The position numbers and the translations under genes are program-made. The notes below the pieces were generated by a model. That model saw only the letters and a list, made by a program, of their open reading frames with translations, searched no databases and was not told where the DNA came from. A stretch of DNA of 55,172 nucleotides from an uncultured Prevotellaceae bacterium (GTDB lineage: Bacteria > Bacteroidota > Bacteroidia > Bacteroidales > Bacteroidaceae), in contig CAMHNI010000020.1 in assembly GCA_946186505.1 (NCBI GenBank), positions 1-55,172 on the forward strand, in the 5' to 3' direction. Shown here piece by piece: positions 9,018-17,884 of this stretch (the first letter of the stretch is position 1; each line of letters begins with the position of its first letter).

Positions 9018-9164
9018 ATGAAAAAGAGTTATATTACACCAAATATTAGGACTATTCATTTGCAGTCTTTTCACTTTTGTGGAGTGAGCAATGGTAGATT
9101 TCTATATCTAAAAGATGCCGGAAGCCGCGAGGACCATTTCTTCGACGACGATGACGATGAGTAA
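9018..9164 (+). CDS. 48-residue peptide with acidic tail
   Basis: Reads MKKSYITPNIRTIHLQ at the N-terminus and ends FFDDDDDE. The pattern (MKK-x-Y-x-x-P at the start, a variable middle with one Cys, then an Asp-rich end) is shared, to my recollection, by many short Prevotella/Bacteroides proteins found next to large surface-protein genes; their role is unknown. There is no classic signal peptide. It starts 19 bases after the stop of the 1662-residue protein and is followed 31 bases later by a strong hairpin, so the two genes probably form one transcript. Possibilities include a modified peptide precursor, a chaperone or a leader; none is shown. Confidence 0.6.
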   Translation: MKKSYITPNIRTIHLQSFHFCGVSNGRFLYLKDAGSREDHFFDDDDDE

Positions 9165-9195
9165 ACCTGTCTTTCATGGACAGTCCCTACATGAC

Positions 9196-9241
9196 AGCAC
9201 CTGCCCCTGCCTACCCGTAGCAGCGGCAGGTGCTTTGCTTT
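9196..9241 (+). terminator. Hairpin terminator after the secreted protein/peptide pair
   Basis: Perfect 10-base stem AGCACCTGCC (9196-9205) with GGCAGGTGCT (9225-9234), followed by TTGCTTT. Confidence 0.7.
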
Positions 9242-9344
9242 CCCCCCCCTCTTACACCTAAATCCTGTCATGCTGAGTACCAAGTGTTTATGAGACGATA
9301 TTGGTGACGCCCGCACCCGTATCAGAAAGAAAAACGGTGTAAAG

Positions 9345-9376
9345 TTTGGCCATTTCGAAAAATGTGGCTATCTTTG
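9345..9376 (+). promoter_or_regulatory. Promoter of metG
   Basis: TTTG at 9345-9348, 20 bases, TATCTTTG at 9369-9376. It implies a leader of about 60 bases before the metG ATG. Confidence 0.75.
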
Positions 9377-9438
9377 CAATCCCAAAACCGGGTCAGCGGT
9401 TAAGGACTTCATCAGACAAAAAATCAAAAGATACGATA

Positions 9439-11640
9439 ATGAGTGAGAAACAGTACAAACGGACGACCGTAACCTCCGCCCTGCCCTATGCTAACGGCGG
9501 TGTGCATATCGGTCACCTGGCCGGGGTCTATGTGCCGGCCGACATATACGTGCGCTACCTCAGACTGAAGAAGCGCGAGGTGTTGTTCATCGGCGGCAGT
9601 GACGAGCACGGCGTGCCCATCACCGTCCGTGCCCGCAAGGAGGGCATCACGCCGCAGGACGTGGTCGATCGCTACCACAAGATGATCAAGGACTCGTTCG
9701 AGGAGTTCGGCATCTCGTTCGACATCTACAGCCGCACCACCTCGGAGACACACCACAAGTTTGCCGCCGAGTGGTTCCGCAAGCTCTACGACGAGGGCAA
9801 ACTGGTGGAGGAGATCACCGAACAGCTCTACGACGAGGAGGCCAAGCAGTTTCTGGCCGACCGCTACGTGGTGGGCGAATGTCCCCACTGCCACAACGAG
9901 GGGGCTTACGGCGACCAGTGTGAGAAGTGCGGCCGCGACCTCAGCCCCACGGAGCTGATCAACCCGCGCTCGACCATCAGCGGCTCGACGCCCGTGCTGA
10001 AGAAGACCAAGAACTGGTACTTGCCCCTGAACGAGTATCAGGACTGGCTCCGTCAGTGGATTCTGGAGGAGCACAAGGAGTGGCGCCCGAACGTCTATGG
10101 CCAGTGTAAGTCGTGGCTCGACATGGACCTGCAGCCCCGCGCCATGACGCGCGATCTGGACTGGGGTATCCCCGTGCCTGTAGAGGGTGCCGAGGGCAAG
10201 GTGCTCTACGTGTGGTTTGACGCCCCCATCGGTTATGTGTCGAACACCGTCGAGCTCTGCGCCAAGGAGCCTGAGAAATGGGGCAACTGGGAAAAGTGGT
10301 GGCAGGACGAGGACACGCGCCTCGTACACTTCATCGGCAAGGACAACATCGTGTTCCATTGCATCATCTTCCCCACGATGATGAAAGCCTGGAACAGCGC
10401 GAGCCACCAAGCTTGCTTGAATGGCCAAGTCGTGACAGGCGAAGACGAAGTCAAGGCTCACGGCAAGTACATCATGCCCGACAACGTGCCCGCCAACGAG
10501 TTCCTGAACTTGGAGAACGACAAGATATCGACCTCGAGGAACTGGGCTGTGTGGCTGCATGAGTATTTGGTGGATATGCCCGGCAAGCAGGACGTGCTGC
10601 GCTACGTGCTGACTGCCAACGCTCCGGAGACGAAGGACAACAACTTCACGTGGAAGGACTTCCAGGACCGTAACAACAACGAGCTGGTGGCCGTCTATGG
10701 CAACTTTGTGAACCGCGCCCTGCAGCTGACGAAGAAATACTGGAACGGCATTGTTCCCGCCTGCGGTGAACTGACAGATGTCGATAAAGCCGCCCTTGAG
10801 GAGTTCAAGGACGTCAAGGACCGCGTGGAGCACCTGCTGGAGCAGTTCAAGTTCCGCGATGCCCAGTTCGAGGCTATGAACCTGGCCCGCATCGGCAACA
10901 AGTACATCACCGACTGCGAGCCGTGGAAGGTATGGAAGACCGACCCGAAGCGCTGCGAGACCATCCTGAACATCTGCCTGCAGCTGACGGCCAACCTCGC
11001 CATCGCCTTTGAGCCGTTCCTGCCGTTCTCGAGCAAGAAACTGCGCGACATGCTCAACATTGAGTCGTTTGAGTGGGAGCAGCTGGGCAGCACCGACCTG
11101 CTGAAGGCCGGCCACCAGTTAGGTGAGCCCGCCCTGCTGTTCGAGAAGATAGAGGATGAAGTCATCCAGAAGCAGCTCGACAAGTTGGAGGCTATGAAAA
11201 AGGCCTCCCCAAGCCCCTCCGAAGGAGGGGATGTTAAGTCACACAATTCCGTTGCTTCTGGTAACCAAACACCCCCTCCTTCGGAGGGGCTTGGGGAGGC
11301 TTTCAAGCCATACGTTCCCTTCGAGGACTTCGAGAAGCTCGACATCCGCGTGGGTTTGGTCAAGGACTGCCAGAAGGTGAAGAAATCGAAGAAACTTCTG
11401 CAGTTCACCATCGACGACGGCTCCGGCCAGGACCGCACCATCTGCTCGGGCATCGCCGCCTTCTACGAGAACCCCGAGGAGTTGATAGGCAAGCGCATCC
11501 TCTTCGTGGCCAACTTCGCACCCCGCACGATGATGGGCATCGAGAGCCAGGGTATGATCCTCAGCGCCGTCGATGCCGACGAGTCGCTGAGTGTGGTCAC
11601 CACGACGAAGGACGTGAAGCCCGGCAGCCAGGTCGGGTGA
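9439..11640 (+). CDS. metG: Methionyl-tRNA synthetase
   Basis: 733 residues. Charges tRNA-Met with methionine. Visible: the class I HIGH motif in [11 protein letters not shown] near residue 20, a zinc-knuckle with CPHC and CEKCG near 145-165, the KMSKS equivalent KISTSRNW near 355, the anticodon-binding helical domain, and a C-terminal EMAP/Trbp111-type tRNA-binding domain beginning at [12 protein letters not shown]. The start at [10 protein letters not shown] is chosen because the family begins a few residues before TSALPYANG; the frame is open further upstream but covers the promoter. The linker between the body and the tRNA-binding domain contains ~33 residues encoded by an inserted palindromic element. 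The frame is intact, so the enzyme is probably functional. Confidence 0.97.
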   Translation: MSEKQYKRTTVTSALPYANGGVHIGHLAGVYVPADIYVRYLRLKKREVLFIGGSDEHGVPITVRARKEGITPQDVVDRYHKMIKDSFEEFGISFDIYSRTTSETHHKFAAEWFRKLYDEGKLVEEITEQLYDEEAKQFLADRYVVGECPHCHNEGAYGDQCEKCGRDLSPTELINPRSTISGSTPVLKKTKNWYLPLNEYQDWLRQWILEEHKEWRPNVYGQCKSWLDMDLQPRAMTRDLDWGIPVPVEGAEGKVLYVWFDAPIGYVSNTVELCAKEPEKWGNWEKWWQDEDTRLVHFIGKDNIVFHCIIFPTMMKAWNSASHQACLNGQVVTGEDEVKAHGKYIMPDNVPANEFLNLENDKISTSRNWAVWLHEYLVDMPGKQDVLRYVLTANAPETKDNNFTWKDFQDRNNNELVAVYGNFVNRALQLTKKYWNGIVPACGELTDVDKAALEEFKDVKDRVEHLLEQFKFRDAQFEAMNLARIGNKYITDCEPWKVWKTDPKRCETILNICLQLTANLAIAFEPFLPFSSKKLRDMLNIESFEWEQLGSTDLLKAGHQLGEPALLFEKIEDEVIQKQLDKLEAMKKASPSPSEGGDVKSHNSVASGNQTPPPSEGLGEAFKPYVPFEDFEKLDIRVGLVKDCQKVKKSKKLLQFTIDDGSGQDRTICSGIAAFYENPEELIGKRILFVANFAPRTMMGIESQGMILSAVDADESLSVVTTTKDVKPGSQVG
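11203..11300. repeat. Palindromic element copy B, inserted in frame in metG
   Basis: Arms 11203-11235 and 11268-11300 are inverted copies with 32 of 33 bases matching, and the loop is 32 bases. Each arm contains its own hairpin (CCCCTCC, GAA, GGAGGGG). It is the same family as the element at 341-474. It encodes a low-complexity Pro/Ser/Glu/Gly stretch between the two main parts of MetG. Confidence 0.85.
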
Positions 11641-11834
11641 GAAGGTGGTGGCCATACGTCGTAGTAGCTGTGGCGGCTGTATTGTTGGCGGTCTTTGAGG
11701 CCGACCTCCTATACACTGCACAGGAGCAGAAGACAGCATAGCCGTCGAGGTGTTTGCCGAGCAGGATGGGCAGTGGGTGCGCTTTACACCTGCTGACGCC
11801 CCAGCAGATAGCCGATGTCCTGAAAGGGCTATGA
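11637..11834 (+). pseudogene. Remnant of a membrane-protein gene (possibly DUF6057-like)
   Basis: A GTG at 11637 overlapping the metG stop opens 34 codons encoding [14 protein letters not shown] and then LAVFEADLLYTAQEQ, which looks like the first membrane segment of DUF6057-type proteins of Prevotella (from memory). A stop follows at 11739-11741. In another frame from 11732, codons read VEVFAEQDGQWVRFTP, and after one more frame change LLTPQQIADVLKGL with a stop at 11832-11834. It looks like the start and end of one gene joined by a deletion with extra frameshifts. It overlaps the end of the convergent acyltransferase gene. Confidence 0.4.
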
Positions 11835-12920
11835 CCGCCCGAACAGCCACTTCTTCAGGAAGGGACTGATGCGCAGAATGTTGGAGGTGATGATGCTAAA
11901 GCCGATGATTACTAAGCCCAATAGAACTGAAAGTACGACATCGATGACGAAGTTGTGGGGATAGCTCTTGAGGAAGGCACCCACAGTGGGCAGGTCGGGC
12001 ATAAAGAGGAAATGTATCAGATAAATATCAAGCGTGCGTCGTCCGATGTATTGCAGGGAGGCTCCAATGGGCGACAGCTTGGTGAAATACTGCTTGTAAT
12101 AACGGAAATACATAAAAACAATGGTCAGCAGGCCAAATCGCGATACTGTCAGCGGGATGATGGCCCACTCCATGCGCAACGTGCGCCATTTCAAGGCATC
12201 GAGCGTAGCTAAAATCACCACCACGATGACAATGGGGAAGAACCACTTGGAGTCCATCAGCCTCTGTGCCTTGTCCCAGTAACGGTGAACGATGTTGCCA
12301 TAAAGGAAGAAGGGAAAGTATAGGAGCACCTGCACAAGGCTCGAGTCCTGAAGGAAATAAAACAGGTCGGTCTTTGCCCCCTTATAACCCGCTGCCCATG
12401 AGAAATACTTGGGCTGGTAGTTCGTCTCATAGAAAAGGAGGGAAATGAGAAATAGTAGTGTAATAGGAATCCACGACCTGTCTTTAAGTTTGCTCTCGAC
12501 ATAGGAAAACAAGTAATATATAAGGAACATATAGAGCAGGGCGATGGTAAACCAGTAGCCGCCCTTCATCGGTGAATGGAAGTTAGTCTCTACGGCTGTA
12601 AGGAAATTCTTATTCAGAATAGCTGCAGCCAAGAAGAAAAAGGCCACGGTAGGAATGATTTGTACCCGCAGTTTCTTGCCGACGAGCGACCCTAAATTAC
12701 GAAGATTCCACACCTGAGAAGCCTTGTACGCCAGGAATCCGCTGACAAAGAAGAACAGCGGCATGCGGAACAATACAAGGAATGGTATGGCCGACGAATG
12801 CTTCCACTCCTCGCCAAACCCCATGCCGGCTACATGATTGGCAACAACCATAATCATGGTGAATCCGCGGAGGGCGTCCAACCACTCCAAACGAGGCTTC
12901 TTTGTTGTAATAATATCCAT
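11829..12920 (-). CDS. Acyltransferase family 3 membrane protein
   Basis: 363 residues. Integral membrane acyltransferase (OafA/WecH-like family 3), usually O-acetylating surface polysaccharides. The N-terminal signature LEWLDALRGFTMIMVVANH contains the expected L-D-x-x-R-G and a His in the first membrane segment; about ten hydrophobic segments follow. The C-terminus ends LKKWLFGR. A TATATTTG box (complement of 12929-12936) ends 8 bases before the start codon. A second, degraded copy of only its C-terminal end lies at 17885-18030. Polysaccharide genes on the other side of that remnant suggest a role in glycan modification. Confidence 0.85.
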   Translation of the reverse strand: MDIITTKKPRLEWLDALRGFTMIMVVANHVAGMGFGEEWKHSSAIPFLVLFRMPLFFFVSGFLAYKASQVWNLRNLGSLVGKKLRVQIIPTVAFFFLAAAILNKNFLTAVETNFHSPMKGGYWFTIALLYMFLIYYLFSYVESKLKDRSWIPITLLFLISLLFYETNYQPKYFSWAAGYKGAKTDLFYFLQDSSLVQVLLYFPFFLYGNIVHRYWDKAQRLMDSKWFFPIVIVVVILATLDALKWRTLRMEWAIIPLTVSRFGLLTIVFMYFRYYKQYFTKLSPIGASLQYIGRRTLDIYLIHFLFMPDLPTVGAFLKSYPHNFVIDVVLSVLLGLVIIGFSIITSNILRISPFLKKWLFGRS

Positions 12921-12936
12921 GATCGTTGCAAATATA

Positions 12937-14541
12937 CTACATCCCCCACACCATTATCGGATGTCCATTATATTCCCGCTGCTCATGCCAGATGCGCTCT
13001 TCCCATGATTTCTCGCCGGAGCGGTCGAAGATGATGAGGTGACCTTCGTCCACAGAGCCGACGGTGTCCATATACTCCCATGTCTGGCACAGACCGTCGC
13101 TGATGGTCTTCTCCAGACTATCGCGCCTGATTTTCAGTTCCATCACGATGCGCTGCACGGGGCCTCCATAGCCGTCGGTCAAGGGTTTGCGGATGAGCAG
13201 GTCGGTGCGCTTGCGGCCTAAGCCGTACTCCCGGTCGATGTAACCGCCACCGTTTACGATGCGCTGCAGGAATGCCTGAAGGAGCAACTGAGGGCCAGCC
13301 TCGGCGTAGTCAAACTTGCCAATCCAGGAGTCGGCGTTCTGGCGGAAGAACTGCTGGAAGTCCAGGAGCAGCTTTTCCACGTTGATGCTGTTGTCGGCAT
13401 TCTGATACCATTGCGGCTGCTGCAGCAGTTGTTGCTGGGTGCTGGCAGTCAGTTCACGGGGAATAATCTCACGGTATATGGCATTGGAAATGCGCAGCGG
13501 TTTGCCGCGCTCCTTGGTTACAAGCCCCATGTCCTTGACATAAAGGATGTCCTCGTCGGCCATCTTCTCTTCGTCGGGTTCGTCTTCGTTGGCCAGTATC
13601 GGCTCAATGACGCGCTTCACACGCGGCTCCTTCAGTTTGTCGATGAGGATGTCGATGTGGGTGTCGCGGCGGTAGATAATCTGCTCCTGGGCACGGTCAA
13701 TCATTTCCGGAGTGATGACTACCGAGCGGTCGCGGTTCTCCTTCATTTTCATCGTCACCTCGTAGCCCAGCGCATTTACCAGCCAGGGCTGGCCTTCGGT
13801 AGCATTCCAAATCATAGGAAAGCAGGCCTCGTCGAACTGCTGACCCGTGGCGTTGGTGTGTTCCATGTAGAGGGCACGTATCTCTTCCATATTGAAGTTT
13901 CCTAACCGCAATGACTCCGACTTGATGTTAAAGGCCGAGCCGCCGGTGACGATGTCCTGATTGCTGAGCACGATGCGGTAGTCGCGAACGTCGCGGATGC
14001 CGCAGAGGATGATGCTGTTGGGGAAAGCCTGGGGGCGGCTGGCATAGCCGGAACGAATCTGGCGGAGGACGCCTACCAGGGAGTCGCCAACCAAAGCATC
14101 AATCTCGTCAAGAATCAGTACAAATGGTTTGTGCAGCGAACTTGACAGCCTGGCCAGAAATGTGGAAAGGATGGCGTTGGAGTCTATGTCCTTCCGCACT
14201 TCACGACTGAGCTCTACTGGCCATTCCTCACCTATGATATAGCTGCACTCGCGAGCTATGACGTCGCAGGTGCCAGCAACAACGCTGGGCATGTTGTTGC
14301 GGGAGGCCTGGCCACCCTCCACGTTGGCATAGACAGCCACGTAGTCGCCTTGACGGTTCAGGTAGTCGCGTAAAGCCAGCATACAGGTGGTCTTGCCCGT
14401 CTGGCGAGGGGCATGCAGCACGAAATACTTCTGCTGTCGTATCAGCATCATTACTTCGTCCAAGTCGAAACGACTCAGGGGATCTACTTCATAATGAATG
14501 TCCGACTTGTTCGGACCTGCGGTATTGAAGAACTTTTCCAT
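12937..14541 (-). CDS. AAA family ATPase with PD-(D/E)XK-like C-terminus
   Basis: 534 residues. Walker A is APRQTGKTT near residue 48 and Walker B is FVLILDEIDAL near 145; the N-terminal half resembles ORC/Cdc6-like archaeal-type ATPases (AAA_14/DUF4143-related group, not resolved). The C-terminal part has FDYAEAGPQLLLQAFLQ, then RKRTDLLI and RIVMELKI. This is the D...E-x-K spacing of PD-(D/E)XK nuclease-like domains, as in the AAA-ATPase-like/DUF1703 family. Such genes are multi-copy in Bacteroidales and of unknown role, possibly mobile-DNA or defence related. It is followed on the same strand by the acyltransferase after 16 bases. Confidence 0.75.
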   Translation of the reverse strand: MEKFFNTAGPNKSDIHYEVDPLSRFDLDEVMMLIRQQKYFVLHAPRQTGKTTCMLALRDYLNRQGDYVAVYANVEGGQASRNNMPSVVAGTCDVIARECSYIIGEEWPVELSREVRKDIDSNAILSTFLARLSSSLHKPFVLILDEIDALVGDSLVGVLRQIRSGYASRPQAFPNSIILCGIRDVRDYRIVLSNQDIVTGGSAFNIKSESLRLGNFNMEEIRALYMEHTNATGQQFDEACFPMIWNATEGQPWLVNALGYEVTMKMKENRDRSVVITPEMIDRAQEQIIYRRDTHIDILIDKLKEPRVKRVIEPILANEDEPDEEKMADEDILYVKDMGLVTKERGKPLRISNAIYREIIPRELTASTQQQLLQQPQWYQNADNSINVEKLLLDFQQFFRQNADSWIGKFDYAEAGPQLLLQAFLQRIVNGGGYIDREYGLGRKRTDLLIRKPLTDGYGGPVQRIVMELKIRRDSLEKTISDGLCQTWEYMDTVGSVDEGHLIIFDRSGEKSWEERIWHEQREYNGHPIMVWGM

Positions 14542-14620
14542 TGCTTAAGCATCTAATCCGCTGCGAAGATACAACATTTTTCTTAAATAAGAAAATTTTT
14601 GTAAGCTTTCGTCTATTATT

Positions 14621-14652
14621 TTTGCTCGTTTCACCTTTATTTCTTACCTTTA
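14621..14652 (+). promoter_or_regulatory. Promoter of the HU-like gene
   Basis: TTTG at 14621-14624, 20-base spacer, TACCTTTA at 14645-14652 (one base off consensus), 27 bases before the ATG. Confidence 0.6.
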
Positions 14653-14679
14653 CAGCCTCAAATTATAATAAGGTACGCT

Positions 14680-15303
14680 ATGCCAAGGAAAAAAGGGGGA
14701 ATGTTGTTTGAGGTACACCCGACGCCGGTGAAGGGAAAGAACGGACGGAATCTGGTGTACGTGAGACCGGCAGGAGGAAAGAAGCTGTCGATGAAGGCAC
14801 TGGAGGATTATTGTGACAAGTTCTACGGCATCCGGTTCGGCGAGCTGTCGAGGGCGATGGATGTGTTTCTGAGGGCTGCGGCCGAGCTGATGGCTCAGGG
14901 GTACCGCATCGACACGCCTATCGGGTCGTTTGCTCCGAGGTTGAAGCTGGTGCGCGAGGTAACCGATGCCGACGAGGTGAAGGCTCGCGACGTGAGGTTC
15001 GACGGCGTGGACTATAATCCTGGCAAGCGCTGGAATGAGCAACTGGAGAAATGGTCGGACGGCTTCCGCCCCGCCAACAACCCTGATACGCAGCGGCTGA
15101 TGGCCGACCGCGAGCTGATGGAACACCTGCTGCAGGAGTGTCTTACACGATTTAAAGGCTATGTCACCGTCGGCATCTTTGCCCGCCAGTCGGGTCTCAC
15201 TTACTACTCAGCCCGCAAGCAGTTGGAGCTGTGGACGAAAGGCGACAACCCGCGACTATTGAAAACTCGGCGTGGGCATGAATACATCTATACTGAAATC
15301 TGA
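14680..15303 (+). CDS. HU/IHF-like DNA-binding protein with extra C-terminal domain
   Basis: 207 residues. Residues ~1-120 resemble the HU-family proteins of Bacteroidota (DNA bending, nucleoid-associated): GGKKLSMKALEDYC, AAAELMAQGYRID and TPIGSFAPRLKLV, the last corresponding to the G-F-G-x-F-strand region. Residues ~145-207 form a separate domain (LTRFKGYVTVGIFARQSGLTYYSA...), looking like a winged-helix. Long HU variants of this kind are frequent next to VirE-type genes in Bacteroidales, and one follows here. Together they look like a conserved mobile or prophage-derived pair; its role is not established. Confidence 0.75.
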   Translation: MPRKKGGMLFEVHPTPVKGKNGRNLVYVRPAGGKKLSMKALEDYCDKFYGIRFGELSRAMDVFLRAAAELMAQGYRIDTPIGSFAPRLKLVREVTDADEVKARDVRFDGVDYNPGKRWNEQLEKWSDGFRPANNPDTQRLMADRELMEHLLQECLTRFKGYVTVGIFARQSGLTYYSARKQLELWTKGDNPRLLKTRRGHEYIYTEI

Positions 15304-15449
15304 AAACATGAAACTATGCAATGATTGCTATAGTAGGTTTAATTTATTGATAACCAATAGTTTATCTGTTGTGTATAAGTTACAGACCACACTATTAACC
15401 TGCTATTAACCTTCTACTTTGCATTTTATTTTGGCTATTGGCGTAAGGT

Positions 15450-15492
15450 GTTTTGCGTATAGCCGCAAGACGTTTTGCGTATAGGCGCAAAC
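15450..15492. repeat. Tandem pair of a 21-22 base repeat
   Basis: GTTTTGCGTATAGCCGCAAG at 15450-15469 (unit ends AC at 15471), then GTTTTGCGTATAGGCGCAAAC-like unit 15472-15492; they differ by one substitution and one or two end bases. Part of a third unit (GCGTAAGGTG) precedes. They could be iteron-like or operator sites for the VirE-like or HU-like proteins; this is inference. Confidence 0.6.
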
Positions 15493-15576
15493 GTTTTTAA
15501 GGCCGGTTTAGCACCAATGTATAGGCCACTTAGTACTATAATGGGCGTGCCTTTATACAAATAACCCGTCAGTTTT

Positions 15577-15608
15577 CTTGCTTATTCCAATATATTTTCG
15601 TATATTTG
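15577..15608 (+). promoter_or_regulatory. Promoter of the VirE-like gene
   Basis: CTTG at 15577-15580 (weak -33), 20 bases, TATATTTG at 15601-15608, 29 bases before the ATG at 15638. Confidence 0.6.
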
Positions 15609-15637
15609 CAGCATCATTGAAAAGATTATACAAGCTT

Positions 15638-17755
15638 ATGAAGATAACGAAGATCAAAACGAAGTTAGGAGAGTTGGGAAGTCCTGTTTCAACGGAGTTG
15701 GACGCCATCGTGGAGCGCATGCGCTCTGACGACACCAAGGAAGCGGCAGAGCGCATACGCGCTGTAGCCATGCAGTCGCGTCTGATGATGGAGCAGGGCA
15801 CACCGCGCTATCTGCTGAAAGATGCCGACCGGCTACCTTATCTGCTGTTTAGTGCCACCTTCGGCAAAGGCGGTCTCGACAACCCCATCAGTTTCACGCA
15901 GTTACTGTTGCTCGACATTCCCTGTCCGGAGGGTCAGCGACAGGTCAGCGACCTCAAAAAGCGGGTGCAGCAGGTGCCTTACACCGTGCTGGCCTTTGCT
16001 GGGGTGAGCGGGGTGACGCTGAAGGTAGTGGTACGTTGCCAGTATGGTGACGGCGCCACACCCTGGAAATCTGGCCCTGAGAGCCGAGAGGTGCTGGATA
16101 CAGAGCGTTATCAGAAGTTTCTGAAGGACGCCCAGCAGAGTGCGGGCAGCCTATATACCACCCTGGTCCGTTGCAACCTCATGGTGGGTGACCCTACGCT
16201 CAGACGCGGTTGTCGCATGAGCTACGACCCACAGCTCTATTATAACCCCCAGGCCCAGCCGTTGCCTGTCATCCGTGAGGAGGGAAACGTGCTGGATGCC
16301 TATGAGGGGACGCGGACGGATGACGACGGCACCGTCATCTGGTTTCCCGACTACAACGAGCGCGAGCGCATACAGATGGAGTTTCAGGTCTGCCTTTCGA
16401 AAGCTCTCGATGATGGTGGTGATGATGCAGAGCATTGCCTTCAGCTGCTGGCTGACTACTGTCATAAGGCAAGTCTCGAAGAAGAAGCCTGCGTGGTGCG
16501 TACCTTGTGGCAGCAGCGCTTCAAGCCGATAGGCGAAGACATCGTTCGCAAGGTCTTCCGCAATACTTACAAAAAAACTTACAACGGGCGGATGCTCTCG
16601 CAGATGAACGAGAAGGAGCGCATAGTCCGCTTTATCGAGGATTTCCTTGCCCGCCGCTATCAGCTGCGGTATAACGTGGTGAAAGGCATGGCAGAGTTCC
16701 GCCCCAACGACCTGCGCTTCCAGCAGTGGCAGCCGCTGACCGACCGCCAGCTGCGCAGCATCGTGGTGGAGCAGATGAAGGAGGGCGGTGAGAGCTGGAT
16801 GAACGACATACGCATCTACATCGAGTCGGCTCACATACCTGACTACAATCCCGTACACGAGTTCCTGGCCGGCTGTGGCGAGTGGGACTGCCGTGCCAAC
16901 TACATCGAGGACTTCGCCCGTCGACTGCCCACCAACTACAGCCGCTGGCCGCAGTATTTCCACCGCTGGTTCCTGGCGATGGTGGCTCAGGCGCTCAATA
17001 TCAACCGCGACTTCGGCAACTCGATGGTGCCCATGCTCATTGGCGGACAGGGCATCAAGAAGTCGAACTTCTGCAAAAACATCCTGCCGTCCTCCATGCG
17101 CGAATACTATATGGACGACATCAAGATGGACAATGCCGAGCAAGTGGAGCGCGTCTTGGGCCGCATGTGGCTGGTGTGCATCGACGAGTACAATGCCAAG
17201 ACAGCCCGTGAGCAGGCCAAGATCAAGCGCATACTGACAGAGAAGGATGTGCAGATAAGAAAAATGCGCAGCGACCAGTACACCATGATGCCCCGTCTCT
17301 GCTCGTTCATCGCGACCACCAACGACCTGACGCCGCTGCCCTCGGGTGACGGAAGCCGCCGCTACCTCTGTGTCGAGGTAACAGACGAGGCCGACATGAG
17401 CGGACGTATCCCCTACAAGCAGATGTATGCCCAAGCCGTAGCGGAGCTGAAAGCCCCCGACTGCCTCTATTGGTTCACCAGCGAGGACGAGCGCGAGATT
17501 CAGACCCACAACAGTCAGTACCAGCAGGAGCTGCCTTTGGAACAGGTGCTTGCCAGCACCTTCGAGCCTGCCGCCGACCACCGTAAGGAACACCTCTGGA
17601 CGGTTGCCGCCATCCAGAAGGAGCTCTCCAACCGTCTCAGGGCCAGCGACGTGCCCAACCTGACGCAGCTCGGCAAGACCTTGAAGCTGATGAAATGGCC
17701 GCGTGGCGGCAACACGGGTGTTCGCGGCTATTACCTGCAGTTGCGCAAGGAGTAG
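15638..17755 (+). CDS. VirE/VapE-type P-loop protein with BT4734-like N-terminal domain
   Basis: 705 residues. The N-terminal ~250 residues resemble the BT4734/BF3469 (primase-like) N-terminal domain of Bacteroidota VirE proteins. The C-terminal half is the virulence-associated E helicase-like ATPase, with GGQGIKKSNF near residue 468 as Walker A (the usual second-to-last Gly is Lys), MWLVCIDEYN near 510 as Walker B, the arginine-rich KMRSDQYTMMPRLCSFIATTN sensor region (positions 17262-17322), and GSRRYLCVEV. The family is tied to phage or integrative-element replication; no integrase or phage genes are seen here. The start at MKITKIKTKL is placed after the promoter; the upstream in-frame extension overlaps the promoter. 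Confidence 0.85.
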   Translation: MKITKIKTKLGELGSPVSTELDAIVERMRSDDTKEAAERIRAVAMQSRLMMEQGTPRYLLKDADRLPYLLFSATFGKGGLDNPISFTQLLLLDIPCPEGQRQVSDLKKRVQQVPYTVLAFAGVSGVTLKVVVRCQYGDGATPWKSGPESREVLDTERYQKFLKDAQQSAGSLYTTLVRCNLMVGDPTLRRGCRMSYDPQLYYNPQAQPLPVIREEGNVLDAYEGTRTDDDGTVIWFPDYNERERIQMEFQVCLSKALDDGGDDAEHCLQLLADYCHKASLEEEACVVRTLWQQRFKPIGEDIVRKVFRNTYKKTYNGRMLSQMNEKERIVRFIEDFLARRYQLRYNVVKGMAEFRPNDLRFQQWQPLTDRQLRSIVVEQMKEGGESWMNDIRIYIESAHIPDYNPVHEFLAGCGEWDCRANYIEDFARRLPTNYSRWPQYFHRWFLAMVAQALNINRDFGNSMVPMLIGGQGIKKSNFCKNILPSSMREYYMDDIKMDNAEQVERVLGRMWLVCIDEYNAKTAREQAKIKRILTEKDVQIRKMRSDQYTMMPRLCSFIATTNDLTPLPSGDGSRRYLCVEVTDEADMSGRIPYKQMYAQAVAELKAPDCLYWFTSEDEREIQTHNSQYQQELPLEQVLASTFEPAADHRKEHLWTVAAIQKELSNRLRASDVPNLTQLGKTLKLMKWPRGGNTGVRGYYLQLRKE

Positions 17756-17765
17756 TCTATAGCAT

Positions 17766-17820
17766 AGTCATTGCATGGTTATATCATAGTGTATATATAA
17801 CTATGCAATGACTTTTGTTT
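17766..17820 (+). terminator. Terminator after the VirE-like gene
   Basis: AGTCATTGCAT (17766-17776) pairs with ATGCAATGACT (17803-17813); the stem is extended by GTTATAT/ATATAAC and followed by TTTGTTT. Confidence 0.7.
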
Positions 17821-17884
17821 TGTTATTCAATAAGTTAAATGAATTATAGCATACATAGTATAGTAGAAATCCCAAATTTGGATG

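Larger units (their letters stand above)
15304..15637. other. Intergenic region with short repeats before the VirE-like gene
   Basis: 334 bases, no gene seen. It holds a duplicated TATTAACCT unit (around 15393-15412), a near-perfect tandem pair at 15450-15492, and the promoter of the next gene. The GGCTAT at 15433-15438 and the ATAGCC inside the first tandem unit can pair. Confidence 0.5.

Noticed and set aside
9424..11115. 563-codon open frame opposite metG
   Set aside because: It is antisense to an unmistakable metG; GC-rich codon use often leaves the opposite frame open. The peptide has no family features.
15450..15492. CRISPR-like array
   Set aside because: Only two units, directly adjacent with no spacers, and no cas gene in the window.
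16151..17593. 480-codon minus-strand frame opposite the VirE-like gene
   Set aside because: The plus-strand protein has Walker motifs and a promoter; the antisense frame has none.
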